Part shown: positions 46,913 to 54,111 of the stretch, piece after piece
Numbering within the stretch: position 1 is the stretch's first letter
Layout: every line of letters begins with the position of its first letter
Source: Variovorax ginsengisoli
Lineage (GTDB): Bacteria; Pseudomonadota; Gammaproteobacteria; Burkholderiales; Burkholderiaceae_C
Reading direction: 5' to 3'
Assembly: GCF_030811835.1 (NCBI RefSeq)
Contig: NZ_JAUSRO010000005.1
Coordinates: 1 to 64,000 of the forward strand
DNA: 64,000 nt
Notes under the pieces: model-generated
The model's input: the letters and a program-made list of their open reading frames with translations, nothing else
Databases searched by the model: none
What the model was told of the DNA's origin: nothing
Program-made: the position numbers and the translations under genes

Positions 46913-47860
46913 TCAGGCAGTCGTCGTCGCCTTGGCTTCGTCCATCACCCACTGCGCAAACGCCTGAACCGGCGCTCCGCTCAACCCGATCGGCTCGGGG
47001 AGGACCAGGCAGAAGGTCTTGGCAATGGTCCTTCCTTCCGGCCACGGAGCGACCAATCGACCCTGTGTCAGCTCGGATTCGACATAGAGGCGCGGCACGA
47101 GCGCCACGCCAAGCCCTGCCAGGGCCGCTTCGATCAACATCGCATGAAGCTCGTAGCGCGCACCGGTCGCCGGGCTGGTCAATGCGATGCCGGTTTCCTG
47201 CGCGTAGCGTTGCCAGGCATCCGGATTCTGTCGCCGATGCAGCCGTGGCAGCGTGTCCAAGGTCGCCGTGTCTGCGCCGCCCTTCAGGAGTTGCGGATGG
47301 CAGACCGGAACCAGCGTCTCATGCAACAGCGGGTAGGTCCGCATTCCCGTCCAGGCCGGGTGCTCGAAGTGGATGGCCGCGTCGAAGCCACTGCCCACGA
47401 GGACGAAGGGCTCCACGCGATCGGCAAGGTGCACCAGAATGTTCGGGTGCTTGCGCTGGAATCGAGGCAAGCGGGGAATCAGCCATCGCATCGCGAACGT
47501 CGAGACGGTCGCAATGTCGAGGCTGACCCCACCGCTTGGTTGGCCCATCAGGTACTGGCTGTCGCGATCGAGCCGGTCGAGTGACTCCCGGACCTGGGCG
47601 GCATAACGCTCGCCGTGCGGCCGAAGCCGGACACGGTTTCCGATCCGCTCGAACAGCGTGACGCCGAGGAAGGCTTCGAGTCGGCCGATCTGACGGCTGA
47701 TGGCGCCTTCGGTGAGCGCCAGCTCGTCGGCCGCGCGCGCGAAGCTGCCATGGCGCGCTGCCGCCTCGAACGCCATCAACGCGCTGCTGCTGGGGATCCT
47801 GCGGCGTATCGGCCTTGAGGCATTGCACGTGGGCACATCCCGGTCAGCTTGATCTTTCAT
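46913..47860 (-). CDS. LysR-family transcriptional regulator (GcvA-like)
   Basis: 315 residues. The HTH is in HGSFARAADELALTEGAISR; the N-terminus IPSSSALMAFEAAARHGSFA and the WRRR-free substrate domain resemble GcvA-type regulators. Start 47860 (MKDQADRD) fits. It is divergent from the dimeric alpha-beta barrel gene at 47960, with a dyad between. It probably controls the 47960-49752 gene group. Confidence 0.87.
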   Translation of the reverse strand: MKDQADRDVPTCNASRPIRRRIPSSSALMAFEAAARHGSFARAADELALTEGAISRQIGRLEAFLGVTLFERIGNRVRLRPHGERYAAQVRESLDRLDRDSQYLMGQPSGGVSLDIATVSTFAMRWLIPRLPRFQRKHPNILVHLADRVEPFVLVGSGFDAAIHFEHPAWTGMRTYPLLHETLVPVCHPQLLKGGADTATLDTLPRLHRRQNPDAWQRYAQETGIALTSPATGARYELHAMLIEAALAGLGVALVPRLYVESELTQGRLVAPWPEGRTIAKTFCLVLPEPIGLSGAPVQAFAQWVMDEAKATTTA

Positions 47861-47879
47861 CACCGAAGCATACCGAAAC

Positions 47880-47897
47880 TTCGATTTATCAATCGAA
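47880..47897. promoter_or_regulatory. Candidate LysR box in the divergent gap
   Basis: The perfect dyad TTCGATT-TATC-AATCGAA (18 bp) lies 20 bases upstream of the LysR start and about 63 bases before the divergent gene, as expected for an autoregulatory LysR recognition site. Confidence 0.5.
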
Positions 47898-47959
47898 ATC
47901 CACGCCATACCATGATGAAACATCAACAACCGAGCCCCGGATGCATCGTCGCTTCGGGC

Positions 47960-48511
47960 ATGAGTGATCGAATGATCTACACCGTCGAATGCAGCTTCGC
48001 CGATCCTGTCAGCGAAGCAGAATGGAATGATTTCTACAGCCTCGAGAAGCTCCCCGCGCTCATCTCGGTGAAGGGGTTCCATACCTCGCAACGCTTCAAG
48101 GCGTTGCGCACCGGCTGCCCGGTCTATCTGGCCATTCACTCGATCGATGGCCTCGAGGTCCTGCAAGGCAGCGAATACCGTCAGAAGGGTGGTGGCAACT
48201 TCGCGCGCTGGCAGCAGCACATCACGGATTGGCATCGCAATCTCTACGCGGGGCTGGACCGCGCGCCCGCCATCGGTGCGGGCGACTACCTGGCCGTGAG
48301 CGCAATCGGCCCCGAGCCGTTGATCGACATGGGCCTCGCTCCATGCCAGATGCAAGCAGTCGCATTGGAGAGATTCCCCGCCCAACGATGGCTGGCGCGG
48401 CTCGACCATCCCATCGACGATGGCGGCAGCGCACTGTCAAAGGGCATCCATCTCTATGCGCCGATGACGGAGCAACTCACGCGCAGCGGTGACGCCGCCC
48501 TCGCGCGTTAG
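47960..48511 (+). CDS. Dimeric alpha-beta-barrel-like protein of unknown function
   Basis: 183 residues. The N-terminal MSDRMIYTVECSFADPVSEA and WNDFYSLEKLPALISVKGFHTS look like EthD/Dabb ferredoxin-like barrel proteins, with a second half (GAGDYLAVSAIGPEPLIDMG) that may be a repeat of the fold. No enzymatic motif is sure. Starts at 47912 or 47915 are also in frame. It is followed after 7 bases by a tautomerase gene and then a metallo-hydrolase, suggesting a small catabolic operon. Confidence 0.65.
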   Translation: MSDRMIYTVECSFADPVSEAEWNDFYSLEKLPALISVKGFHTSQRFKALRTGCPVYLAIHSIDGLEVLQGSEYRQKGGGNFARWQQHITDWHRNLYAGLDRAPAIGAGDYLAVSAIGPEPLIDMGLAPCQMQAVALERFPAQRWLARLDHPIDDGGSALSKGIHLYAPMTEQLTRSGDAALAR

Positions 48512-48518
48512 GGCCGAC

Positions 48519-48845
48519 ATGCCGAACCTCACGCTCTTCATCGCGGCCCAGAAGATGCCGCCGGCGCGAACGCGGGACGCGCTCACGACGCAATGCGCCG
48601 CGTTGTGCATCGAGATCCTCCAAGCTGCGCCAGAAAACGTCCACATCGTCTATGTCTGCGTCGACGAGGGGCGTGGACATCCGGCGTTCGCGGAACTCAA
48701 GTACCGCCTCGAGCCGTTCAGGACGCAAGGCGTGATGGCGTCGTTCATGGAAAGACTGGATGAAACCATACGCAATTGCACAGCGCTGACAGCGCGTATC
48801 CGCTGCTTTGGATACGCGGCATCGACCATTCACGCGCTCCACTGA
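48519..48845 (+). CDS. Tautomerase-family protein (4-oxalocrotonate tautomerase-like)
   Basis: 108 residues beginning MPNLTLFIAAQKMPPARTRD. After Met removal the N-terminal Pro1 is the catalytic base of the tautomerase superfamily. The middle ENVHIVYVCVDEGRG fits the second strand. At about 108 residues it is longer than 4-OT (62) and near the MIF/CHMI or cis-CaaD size. Substrate unknown; neighbours suggest ring-cleavage or keto-acid chemistry. Confidence 0.75.
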   Translation: MPNLTLFIAAQKMPPARTRDALTTQCAALCIEILQAAPENVHIVYVCVDEGRGHPAFAELKYRLEPFRTQGVMASFMERLDETIRNCTALTARIRCFGYAASTIHALH

Positions 48846-48867
48846 GCGTCGCCGGACCACACCCACC

Positions 48868-49752
48868 ATGAACAACCCGACATTCCCGAGCCAGCAACTG
48901 GGGGATTTTTCGATCACCGCCATCAGCGATGGCTACCTGTCCGCCAGCCTGGAACTGCTCTCCAATATCGACCCGGCGGATGCGTCCCGATGGCAGCAGG
49001 ACGCAGGCATGACGGATCCCTCGGCCATTCACATCAATTGCTACGTGGTTCGTGGCCGGGGCCGCACGATCCTGGTCGATGCGGGTGCAGGCGGCTTCAG
49101 GCAATGGGGTGGCAAGCTCACGGCGAATCTAGCCCTCGCTGGCGTGCAGCCGCTCGACATCGACACGATCCTGCTGACCCATGCGCATCCTGATCACGTG
49201 GGTGGCCTGGTCGATGCCTCGGGCGACGTCGTTTTTCCCAACGCCGAACTCATCGTTCACCAACGCGAACTCTCTTTCTGGAGAGACGACGGCAACCTCG
49301 CTCAGGCGAGCGAGCGTGCGCGCGGCAACTTCCTCTTTGCCCGAAGGGCGTTCGATCTGTACCAGGAAAGGATACGAACGTTTTCCGATCGTGAGGTTCT
49401 GCCTGGGATCAGCGCGATGCCCTTGCCTGGACATACGGCCGGGCACTCCGGCTATCGGATCGAGTCGGGAGAACGCGGCCTGCTGATATGGGGGGACATC
49501 GTTCACTTTCCGCAGATCCAGATCGCCCGACCTGACGTGTCGATTGCCTTCGACCAGGACCCGCTTGTTTCCTCGGCGACGCGAGCGAAGCTGCTGGACG
49601 TCGTCAGCGCGGACAAGCTCCTCGTCGCCGGCATGCACCTGGGTGAACTTGGTTTTGCACACATCGAGCGAGCGGGCACGGCCTACAAGATTTCCTACGA
49701 ATCGGTGTCTCGCGCAGGTCTGCGCGCCGCTCCAGAAACGTCCGCACCCTAG
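48868..49752 (+). CDS. MBL-fold metallo-hydrolase
   Basis: 294 residues. The metal motif [10 protein letters not shown] (H-x-H-x-D-H), then [14 protein letters not shown] and [10 protein letters not shown], with a final GMHLGELGF, mark the lactonase-like branch (AiiA/AhlD-type). Could be a lactonase or other hydrolase; no signal peptide. The stop TAG is shared with the convergent SDR gene through the palindrome CTAG. Confidence 0.88.
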   Translation: MNNPTFPSQQLGDFSITAISDGYLSASLELLSNIDPADASRWQQDAGMTDPSAIHINCYVVRGRGRTILVDAGAGGFRQWGGKLTANLALAGVQPLDIDTILLTHAHPDHVGGLVDASGDVVFPNAELIVHQRELSFWRDDGNLAQASERARGNFLFARRAFDLYQERIRTFSDREVLPGISAMPLPGHTAGHSGYRIESGERGLLIWGDIVHFPQIQIARPDVSIAFDQDPLVSSATRAKLLDVVSADKLLVAGMHLGELGFAHIERAGTAYKISYESVSRAGLRAAPETSAP

Positions 49753-50531
49753 ACTGTCGGCACCGTCCCGCCGTCGATCAGGTGCTCCGAGCCCGAAATC
49801 GAACCCGCGCGAGGCGACACGAGAAAGGTGATCAGATCGGCGACTTCCTGCGGCTTGGCCGGCCGCCCGAGCGGAATGCCGCCGAGCGATTGCATGATGA
49901 TCTGCTTGCCTCCTTCGTAGTCCGTGCCAGCCTGGCTGGCCAAGCGCTCGGCCAGCGCGACGGCGGCTTCGGTCTCGACCCAGCCGGGCGAGACGCGCAG
50001 CACGCGCACGCCCTTCGGCGTCACCTCTTTCGACAAGGCCTTGCTGTAGGTCGACAAGGCCGCCTTGGCTGCTGCGTAGGCGGTCGTCGACTCCGGCAAG
50101 GGCAGAAGACGCTGGATCGAGCTGACATGGACGATGACACCTGAGCCTTGCGCCAGCATGCCGGGCAGGAGTGCGCGATCGAGTCGCACGGCCGGCATGA
50201 GGTTCTGATTCAACGCATCGAACCACTGCGCATCGTCCAAGGCCGCAAAACCACCACCCGGCGCGCTGGAGCCGCCGAGCACGTTGACCAGTATGTCGAT
50301 GCCGCCCCCATGCTCGCGCACGGCCCGCGCCACCTCGGCTGCACCTTCAGCCGTCGACAGGTCGGCCGCGACATACGACACGCCCCCGGCCGACGGCGAA
50401 GGCACGACGCGTGCCGTGGCCATCACCCGCACGCCTGCAACGTGCAGGCTTTGAACGACGGCGGCGCCAATGCCTTTGGTACCACCCGTGACCAGCGCCC
50501 GCAGGCCTGTCAGTTGCAGATCGAAGCTCAT
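49749..50531 (-). CDS. SDR-family oxidoreductase
   Basis: 260 residues. [32 protein letters not shown], and the Ser-Tyr-Lys set in [21 protein letters not shown]; the C-terminus [16 protein letters not shown] is typical of acyl-carrier or polyol SDRs. It overlaps the upstream SnoaL-like gene by 4 bases, so they form a two-gene operon divergent from a LysR gene. Confidence 0.9.
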   Translation of the reverse strand: MSFDLQLTGLRALVTGGTKGIGAAVVQSLHVAGVRVMATARVVPSPSAGGVSYVAADLSTAEGAAEVARAVREHGGGIDILVNVLGGSSAPGGGFAALDDAQWFDALNQNLMPAVRLDRALLPGMLAQGSGVIVHVSSIQRLLPLPESTTAYAAAKAALSTYSKALSKEVTPKGVRVLRVSPGWVETEAAVALAERLASQAGTDYEGGKQIIMQSLGGIPLGRPAKPQEVADLITFLVSPRAGSISGSEHLIDGGTVPTV

Positions 50532-50857
50532 GCACCGATCTCCAGCGAAGCGATCAGGCCGCGCTCCAGGCGAAAGCGGTACCGAAGATCGACCGGGCTG
50601 CCCGGGAAATTGCCGACCACTCGGCTGGTGACCACCTCAAACCCATCTCTCCGCTCCAGCGCGAGCGGCTGCGCCGTGTACGTGTATTGGGCTGACGCCG
50701 CTGCCTTCCATGCCTTGATGGCGGCAACGCCGGTGTGGGTGAGGCCTTCATCTTTCACCGTGGCATCGGTGGAAAAGCACAGGGCGACGGCTTCGGGGCT
50801 GCGTGTGTCGGCTGCGAAATAGGCCGCAATCGGCTCGGGCAGGATCAGGTCGGGCAT
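50528..50857 (-). CDS. SnoaL-like/NTF2-fold protein
   Basis: 109 residues of nuclear transport factor 2 fold: [40 protein letters not shown], and the last strand [18 protein letters not shown]. Start 50857 has GGAG upstream. These folds serve as small isomerases, hydrolases or binding proteins; function here unknown. First gene of the operon with the SDR. Confidence 0.8.
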   Translation of the reverse strand: MPDLILPEPIAAYFAADTRSPEAVALCFSTDATVKDEGLTHTGVAAIKAWKAAASAQYTYTAQPLALERRDGFEVVTSRVVGNFPGSPVDLRYRFRLERGLIASLEIGA

Positions 50858-50956
50858 GGTGGTGGCTCCGTTGTGGTGATGACCAGAGATTGCGCGCGCC
50901 GCAGAAATTAGAGAATCATCTAGACTCTTCATGAGTTATGTAGAAAGCGGTACAGA

Positions 50957-51883
50957 ATGCGCGGATCTGAATTCGCTGAGCTGAAGGCCTTTGCCGCGGT
51001 GGTCGAGCGCGCCAGCTTCGCGCGTGCAGCGGCGCATCTGGGGGTGTCGCCTTCAGCGCTGAGCCAGACCATCCGCCTGTTGGAAGCCCGGCTCGGGGTG
51101 CGGCTGCTGAACCGCACCACGCGCAGCCTGGCGCCCACTGTCGCTGGCGAGCAGCTGTACGGTCGCATTGCGCCTCTTTTCCGTGAGATGAGCGAGGCAG
51201 TGGCCCAAGCCAGTGCCGCCGCCGGGCAGACGGGTGGCACGCTGCGCATCAACACGCTGGGAATGGCGGCACGGCAGGTCATCGCGCCGCGTCTGGGCCG
51301 GTTCCATCGCGCGCATCCGGATGTGACACTGGACATCGTGGTCGACGATGAATTGAAGGACATCGTAGCCGGCCGTTTCGATGCCGGGATCCGCGTGGGC
51401 GGACGGCTGGAGAAGGACATGATCGCTGTACGCCTGACGCCCGATGTGAAGATGGTCGCCGTCGCGTCTCCCGATTACCTGACACGTCGCGGCACGCCGC
51501 GCACCCCGGGCGACCTGCATGGCCATGACTGCATCAACTGGCGCCTTCAGGTCGATGGCAGTGCCTACCGCTGGCAGTTCGCTAAGCGAGGACGGAAGAT
51601 CGAGGTGGAAGTGGAAGGGTCGTTGGTGACCAACCATTCGGACATCGGCGTGGCCGCAGCGTTGCAGGGACTGGGAATTGCCTATGCTTTCGACCGCGAA
51701 CGCATCGACGAGCATCTCGCCCGAGGAGAGTTGATACAGGTCCTTGCAGACTGGTCGATCTCACGGCCAGGGCTGTTTCTTTACCACTCCAGCCGACGCC
51801 ATTTTCCCGCTCCGCTGCGCGCCTTTATCGACTGCATGCTGGACAAGGAGGTACATGGAAATGGCCAGAAAAGCGGGGCGTGA
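50957..51883 (+). CDS. LysR-family transcriptional regulator
   Basis: 308 residues. HTH in ASFARAAAHLGVSPSALSQT; the substrate domain carries NHSDIGVAAALQGLGIAYAF, usual for regulators paired with SDRs. Divergent from the SnoaL/SDR genes, which it should control. A weak dyad AGAG-N11-CTCT (50910-50928) lies in the gap. It ends 16 bases before the xth fragment, the right edge of the proposed island. Confidence 0.88.
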   Translation: MRGSEFAELKAFAAVVERASFARAAAHLGVSPSALSQTIRLLEARLGVRLLNRTTRSLAPTVAGEQLYGRIAPLFREMSEAVAQASAAAGQTGGTLRINTLGMAARQVIAPRLGRFHRAHPDVTLDIVVDDELKDIVAGRFDAGIRVGGRLEKDMIAVRLTPDVKMVAVASPDYLTRRGTPRTPGDLHGHDCINWRLQVDGSAYRWQFAKRGRKIEVEVEGSLVTNHSDIGVAAALQGLGIAYAFDRERIDEHLARGELIQVLADWSISRPGLFLYHSSRRHFPAPLRAFIDCMLDKEVHGNGQKSGA

Positions 51884-51899
51884 GTCGACGTCGACGTTG

Positions 51900-51989
51900 G
51901 ACGCCCTCGTCCGGCACCAGCCGATCTACCAGGCCATGAAATTCAGCGACCACGCACCGATCGCGATCGACTACGACTTCACGCGCTGA
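51900..51989 (+). pseudogene. 3' fragment of an xth (exonuclease III) gene
   Basis: The 29 codons end with [20 protein letters not shown], against [20 protein letters not shown] in intact xth (end 42290). The DNA is alignable at roughly three-quarters identity. No start, no upstream xth domains: it is a remnant. It overlaps the tail of the convergent sensor kinase. The divergence shows it derives from a different xth allele, not a fresh duplication. Confidence 0.8.
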
Positions 51990-53355
51990 ACGCCGCCGGA
52001 TGACCGAGCGATGCGCCGGGTAGGCACAGCTCGGCCTTCAACCCGCCCTGGCCACGCGGCTGCAGCTGCAATCGCCCGCCGTAACGCAGCGCAATGGCAC
52101 CTGCAATGGACAGCCCGAGCCCACTGCCCTGCACGCCCGACCCTCGTCGCCAGAAGCGTTCCAGGGCTTGCGCGCATTCGGCTTCGGTGAGGCCGGGGCC
52201 TTCGTCGAGCACGGTGAAGCACACCCATTTCTCGTCGCGCCACTCGACGCTCAAGGTCACGCGAGACGTCGAGGGCGAATAGCGCAGGGCGTTGTCGATC
52301 AGGTTGCGCAGCGCGGACACGGCCAGCGCCTCGGGCATGCGCAGCTCGAGGAGCGAATCGCCCGCTTCGAGCCTGACCCGGCCAGGGCCATCGCCTGGCG
52401 CCTTTGCGTCTTCGATGGCGCGTCGAGCCACCCGCAGCGCCTGCGTGCATTCAGGGCGATCCTGCTCGACCCGGCCGTCCAGGCGCGCCAGCAGCAGCAA
52501 CTGGTCGAGCGTGTTCTGGAGGCGCAGCACGCCCTGGTCCGCACTGCCCAGCGCCTGGGTCATGACCTCGGCCGTCTCGGGCTTCGCAGCCGCGAGGCGG
52601 GCGACCTGAAGGTGGGTCTTGATGGCGGTGAGCGGCGTGCGCAGCTCGTGGGCCGCATCATCGGTGAAGCGCCGCTCGCGCGCGAGCGTGCCCTGGACAC
52701 GCTCCAGCAGGTGGTGGATGGTCGCCACCAGGGGCCGCAGCTCCGGTGGCACGTCGGTGGCCGGCAGGGGCATGGCGTCGTCCGGTGCGCGCCGTGCCAG
52801 CGCCGCACGCACGCGTTCGAGCGGCAACAGACCGCGGCCGATGCCGAACCACAGCAGCATCAGGCTTCCGCTCAGCGCCACGACGAAGGGCACGCCCGCC
52901 GTCAGCGCGATGTCGCGCAGCAGCGCTTCGCGCACGTCGATGCGGTCGGCCGTCGCGATGCGGATGCCGCCTTGTTCGAGCACATAGGTGCGCCAGACCT
53001 TGCCGCCCAGGACATGGGTGCCGTATCCCGCCTCGGCCGCCCGGAGGCCGGGGCTGCCGGTGGTTCGCGCCAGGGCGCGTGTCATGACCTCGCCGCGCAG
53101 CAGGCTGACCTCGCAGGCCAGCCCGTCGCGGGCGATCACGTCCATCGGCGACGCGGCATCTTCGGACGCGGTCGCACCGGTGGGCGGCAGTTGCGACATC
53201 AGCCCCGCCACCATGCGCGCGGACGCCGCCAGCCGATCGTCCAGTGCGGTGCGCAGCTCGTGGCGCACGTCCAGGAACATCCAAACCGCCACCAGGCTCC
53301 ACAGCGCGGTGAGCGACACGCCGATGATGGCCAGCAGGCGCAGTCGAAGGCTCAT
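51979..53355 (-). CDS. Two-component sensor histidine kinase (QseC/TctE-like)
   Basis: 458 residues. Two transmembrane helices (about 8-29 and 151-174) flank a periplasmic sensor region. The H-box is DDAAHELRTPLTAIK (His about 236), followed by N-box NLIDNALRYSP and G-boxes DEGPGLTE and GSGLGLSIAG. It overlaps the response regulator gene by 4 bases and is transcribed after it. Its divergent position to dsbD suggests it senses a periplasmic thiol, metal or redox signal; that is inference. Confidence 0.92.
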   Translation of the reverse strand: MSLRLRLLAIIGVSLTALWSLVAVWMFLDVRHELRTALDDRLAASARMVAGLMSQLPPTGATASEDAASPMDVIARDGLACEVSLLRGEVMTRALARTTGSPGLRAAEAGYGTHVLGGKVWRTYVLEQGGIRIATADRIDVREALLRDIALTAGVPFVVALSGSLMLLWFGIGRGLLPLERVRAALARRAPDDAMPLPATDVPPELRPLVATIHHLLERVQGTLARERRFTDDAAHELRTPLTAIKTHLQVARLAAAKPETAEVMTQALGSADQGVLRLQNTLDQLLLLARLDGRVEQDRPECTQALRVARRAIEDAKAPGDGPGRVRLEAGDSLLELRMPEALAVSALRNLIDNALRYSPSTSRVTLSVEWRDEKWVCFTVLDEGPGLTEAECAQALERFWRRGSGVQGSGLGLSIAGAIALRYGGRLQLQPRGQGGLKAELCLPGASLGHPAAFSA

Positions 53356-54026
53356 AACGCGGCTCCGCCGGCCGGCCCGAGTCGGTAGCCAAGCCCGCGC
53401 ACCGTCTCCACGATCTCCGGCCCGAGCTTGCGGCGCAGGTGGTGGATATGGACGTTGACCGCATTGCTCTCGACGTCCTGGTCGAAGCCGTAGAGGCTGT
53501 CGCGCAGCTGCTCGCTCGACAGGATCTGCCCAGGATGCTGCAGCAGCGCACGCAACAGCGCCAGCTCGCGCCGCGCCAGCTCCACCACCTGGCCCGCCAG
53601 CCGCACCTCGCCCGTCGACGGGATGAATGAAAGCTCGCCATGCTCGACCCGATCGGCGCTGCGCCCTGACGCGCGGCGCAGCAGGGCGTGCAGGCGCGCC
53701 ACGAGCTCGTCCAGGTCGAAGGGCTTGAGCACGTAGTCGTCGGCGCCCGCGCCCAGACCGCGGATGCGGTGCGCGACCGCATCGCGCGCGGTCAGCACCA
53801 GCACCGGCAGGTCGCGGCCCTGCATGCGCCAGCCGGAGAGCAGCGTCAGCCCGTCCTCGTCCGGCAGTCCGAGGTCGAGGATGCAGATGTCGAAGTGCGA
53901 CGTGGCCAGCGCCGAACGCGCGCGGCCGGCCGTGCCCACGTGGTCCACGGTCAGGCCATGCAGGCGCAGGCCCGCGACGATGCCGGTGGCCACCAATGGG
54001 TCGTCCTCGATCAACAGAACATGCAT
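53352..54026 (-). CDS. OmpR/PhoB-type response regulator (QseB/PmrA-like)
   Basis: 224 residues. The receiver has acidic pocket IEDDP, phospho-Asp51 in CILDLGLPDEDG, and Lys in VLKPFD; the C-terminal winged helix (SSEQLRDSLYGFDQDVESNA, VNVHIHHLRRKLG) follows. Start 54026 is the family start. The 85-base divergent gap to dsbD contains three TTAA words 11 bp apart, a pattern bound by PmrA/QseB regulators. Confidence 0.93.
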   Translation of the reverse strand: MHVLLIEDDPLVATGIVAGLRLHGLTVDHVGTAGRARSALATSHFDICILDLGLPDEDGLTLLSGWRMQGRDLPVLVLTARDAVAHRIRGLGAGADDYVLKPFDLDELVARLHALLRRASGRSADRVEHGELSFIPSTGEVRLAGQVVELARRELALLRALLQHPGQILSSEQLRDSLYGFDQDVESNAVNVHIHHLRRKLGPEIVETVRGLGYRLGPAGGAAL

Positions 54027-54069
54027 GCCATCCTTCTCTTTCGGTCGTAGACGAATCTGCGGCGCGCGC

Positions 54070-54097
54070 ATTAAGGCGGTGTTAACGATGCCTTAAT
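54070..54097. promoter_or_regulatory. Three-phase TTAA box between the response regulator and dsbD
   Basis: TTAA occurs at 54071, 54082 and 54093, spaced exactly 11 bp. ATTAAGGC (54070-54077) and GCCTTAAT (54090-54097) are inverted arms centred on the palindrome GTTAAC (54081-54086). This matches the direct-repeat geometry of PmrA/QseB boxes (YTTAAK-N5-YTTAAK) with a third half-site, and suits control of both divergent genes. Confidence 0.65.
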
Positions 54098-54111
54098 CCG
54101 CGCTTTCCACG

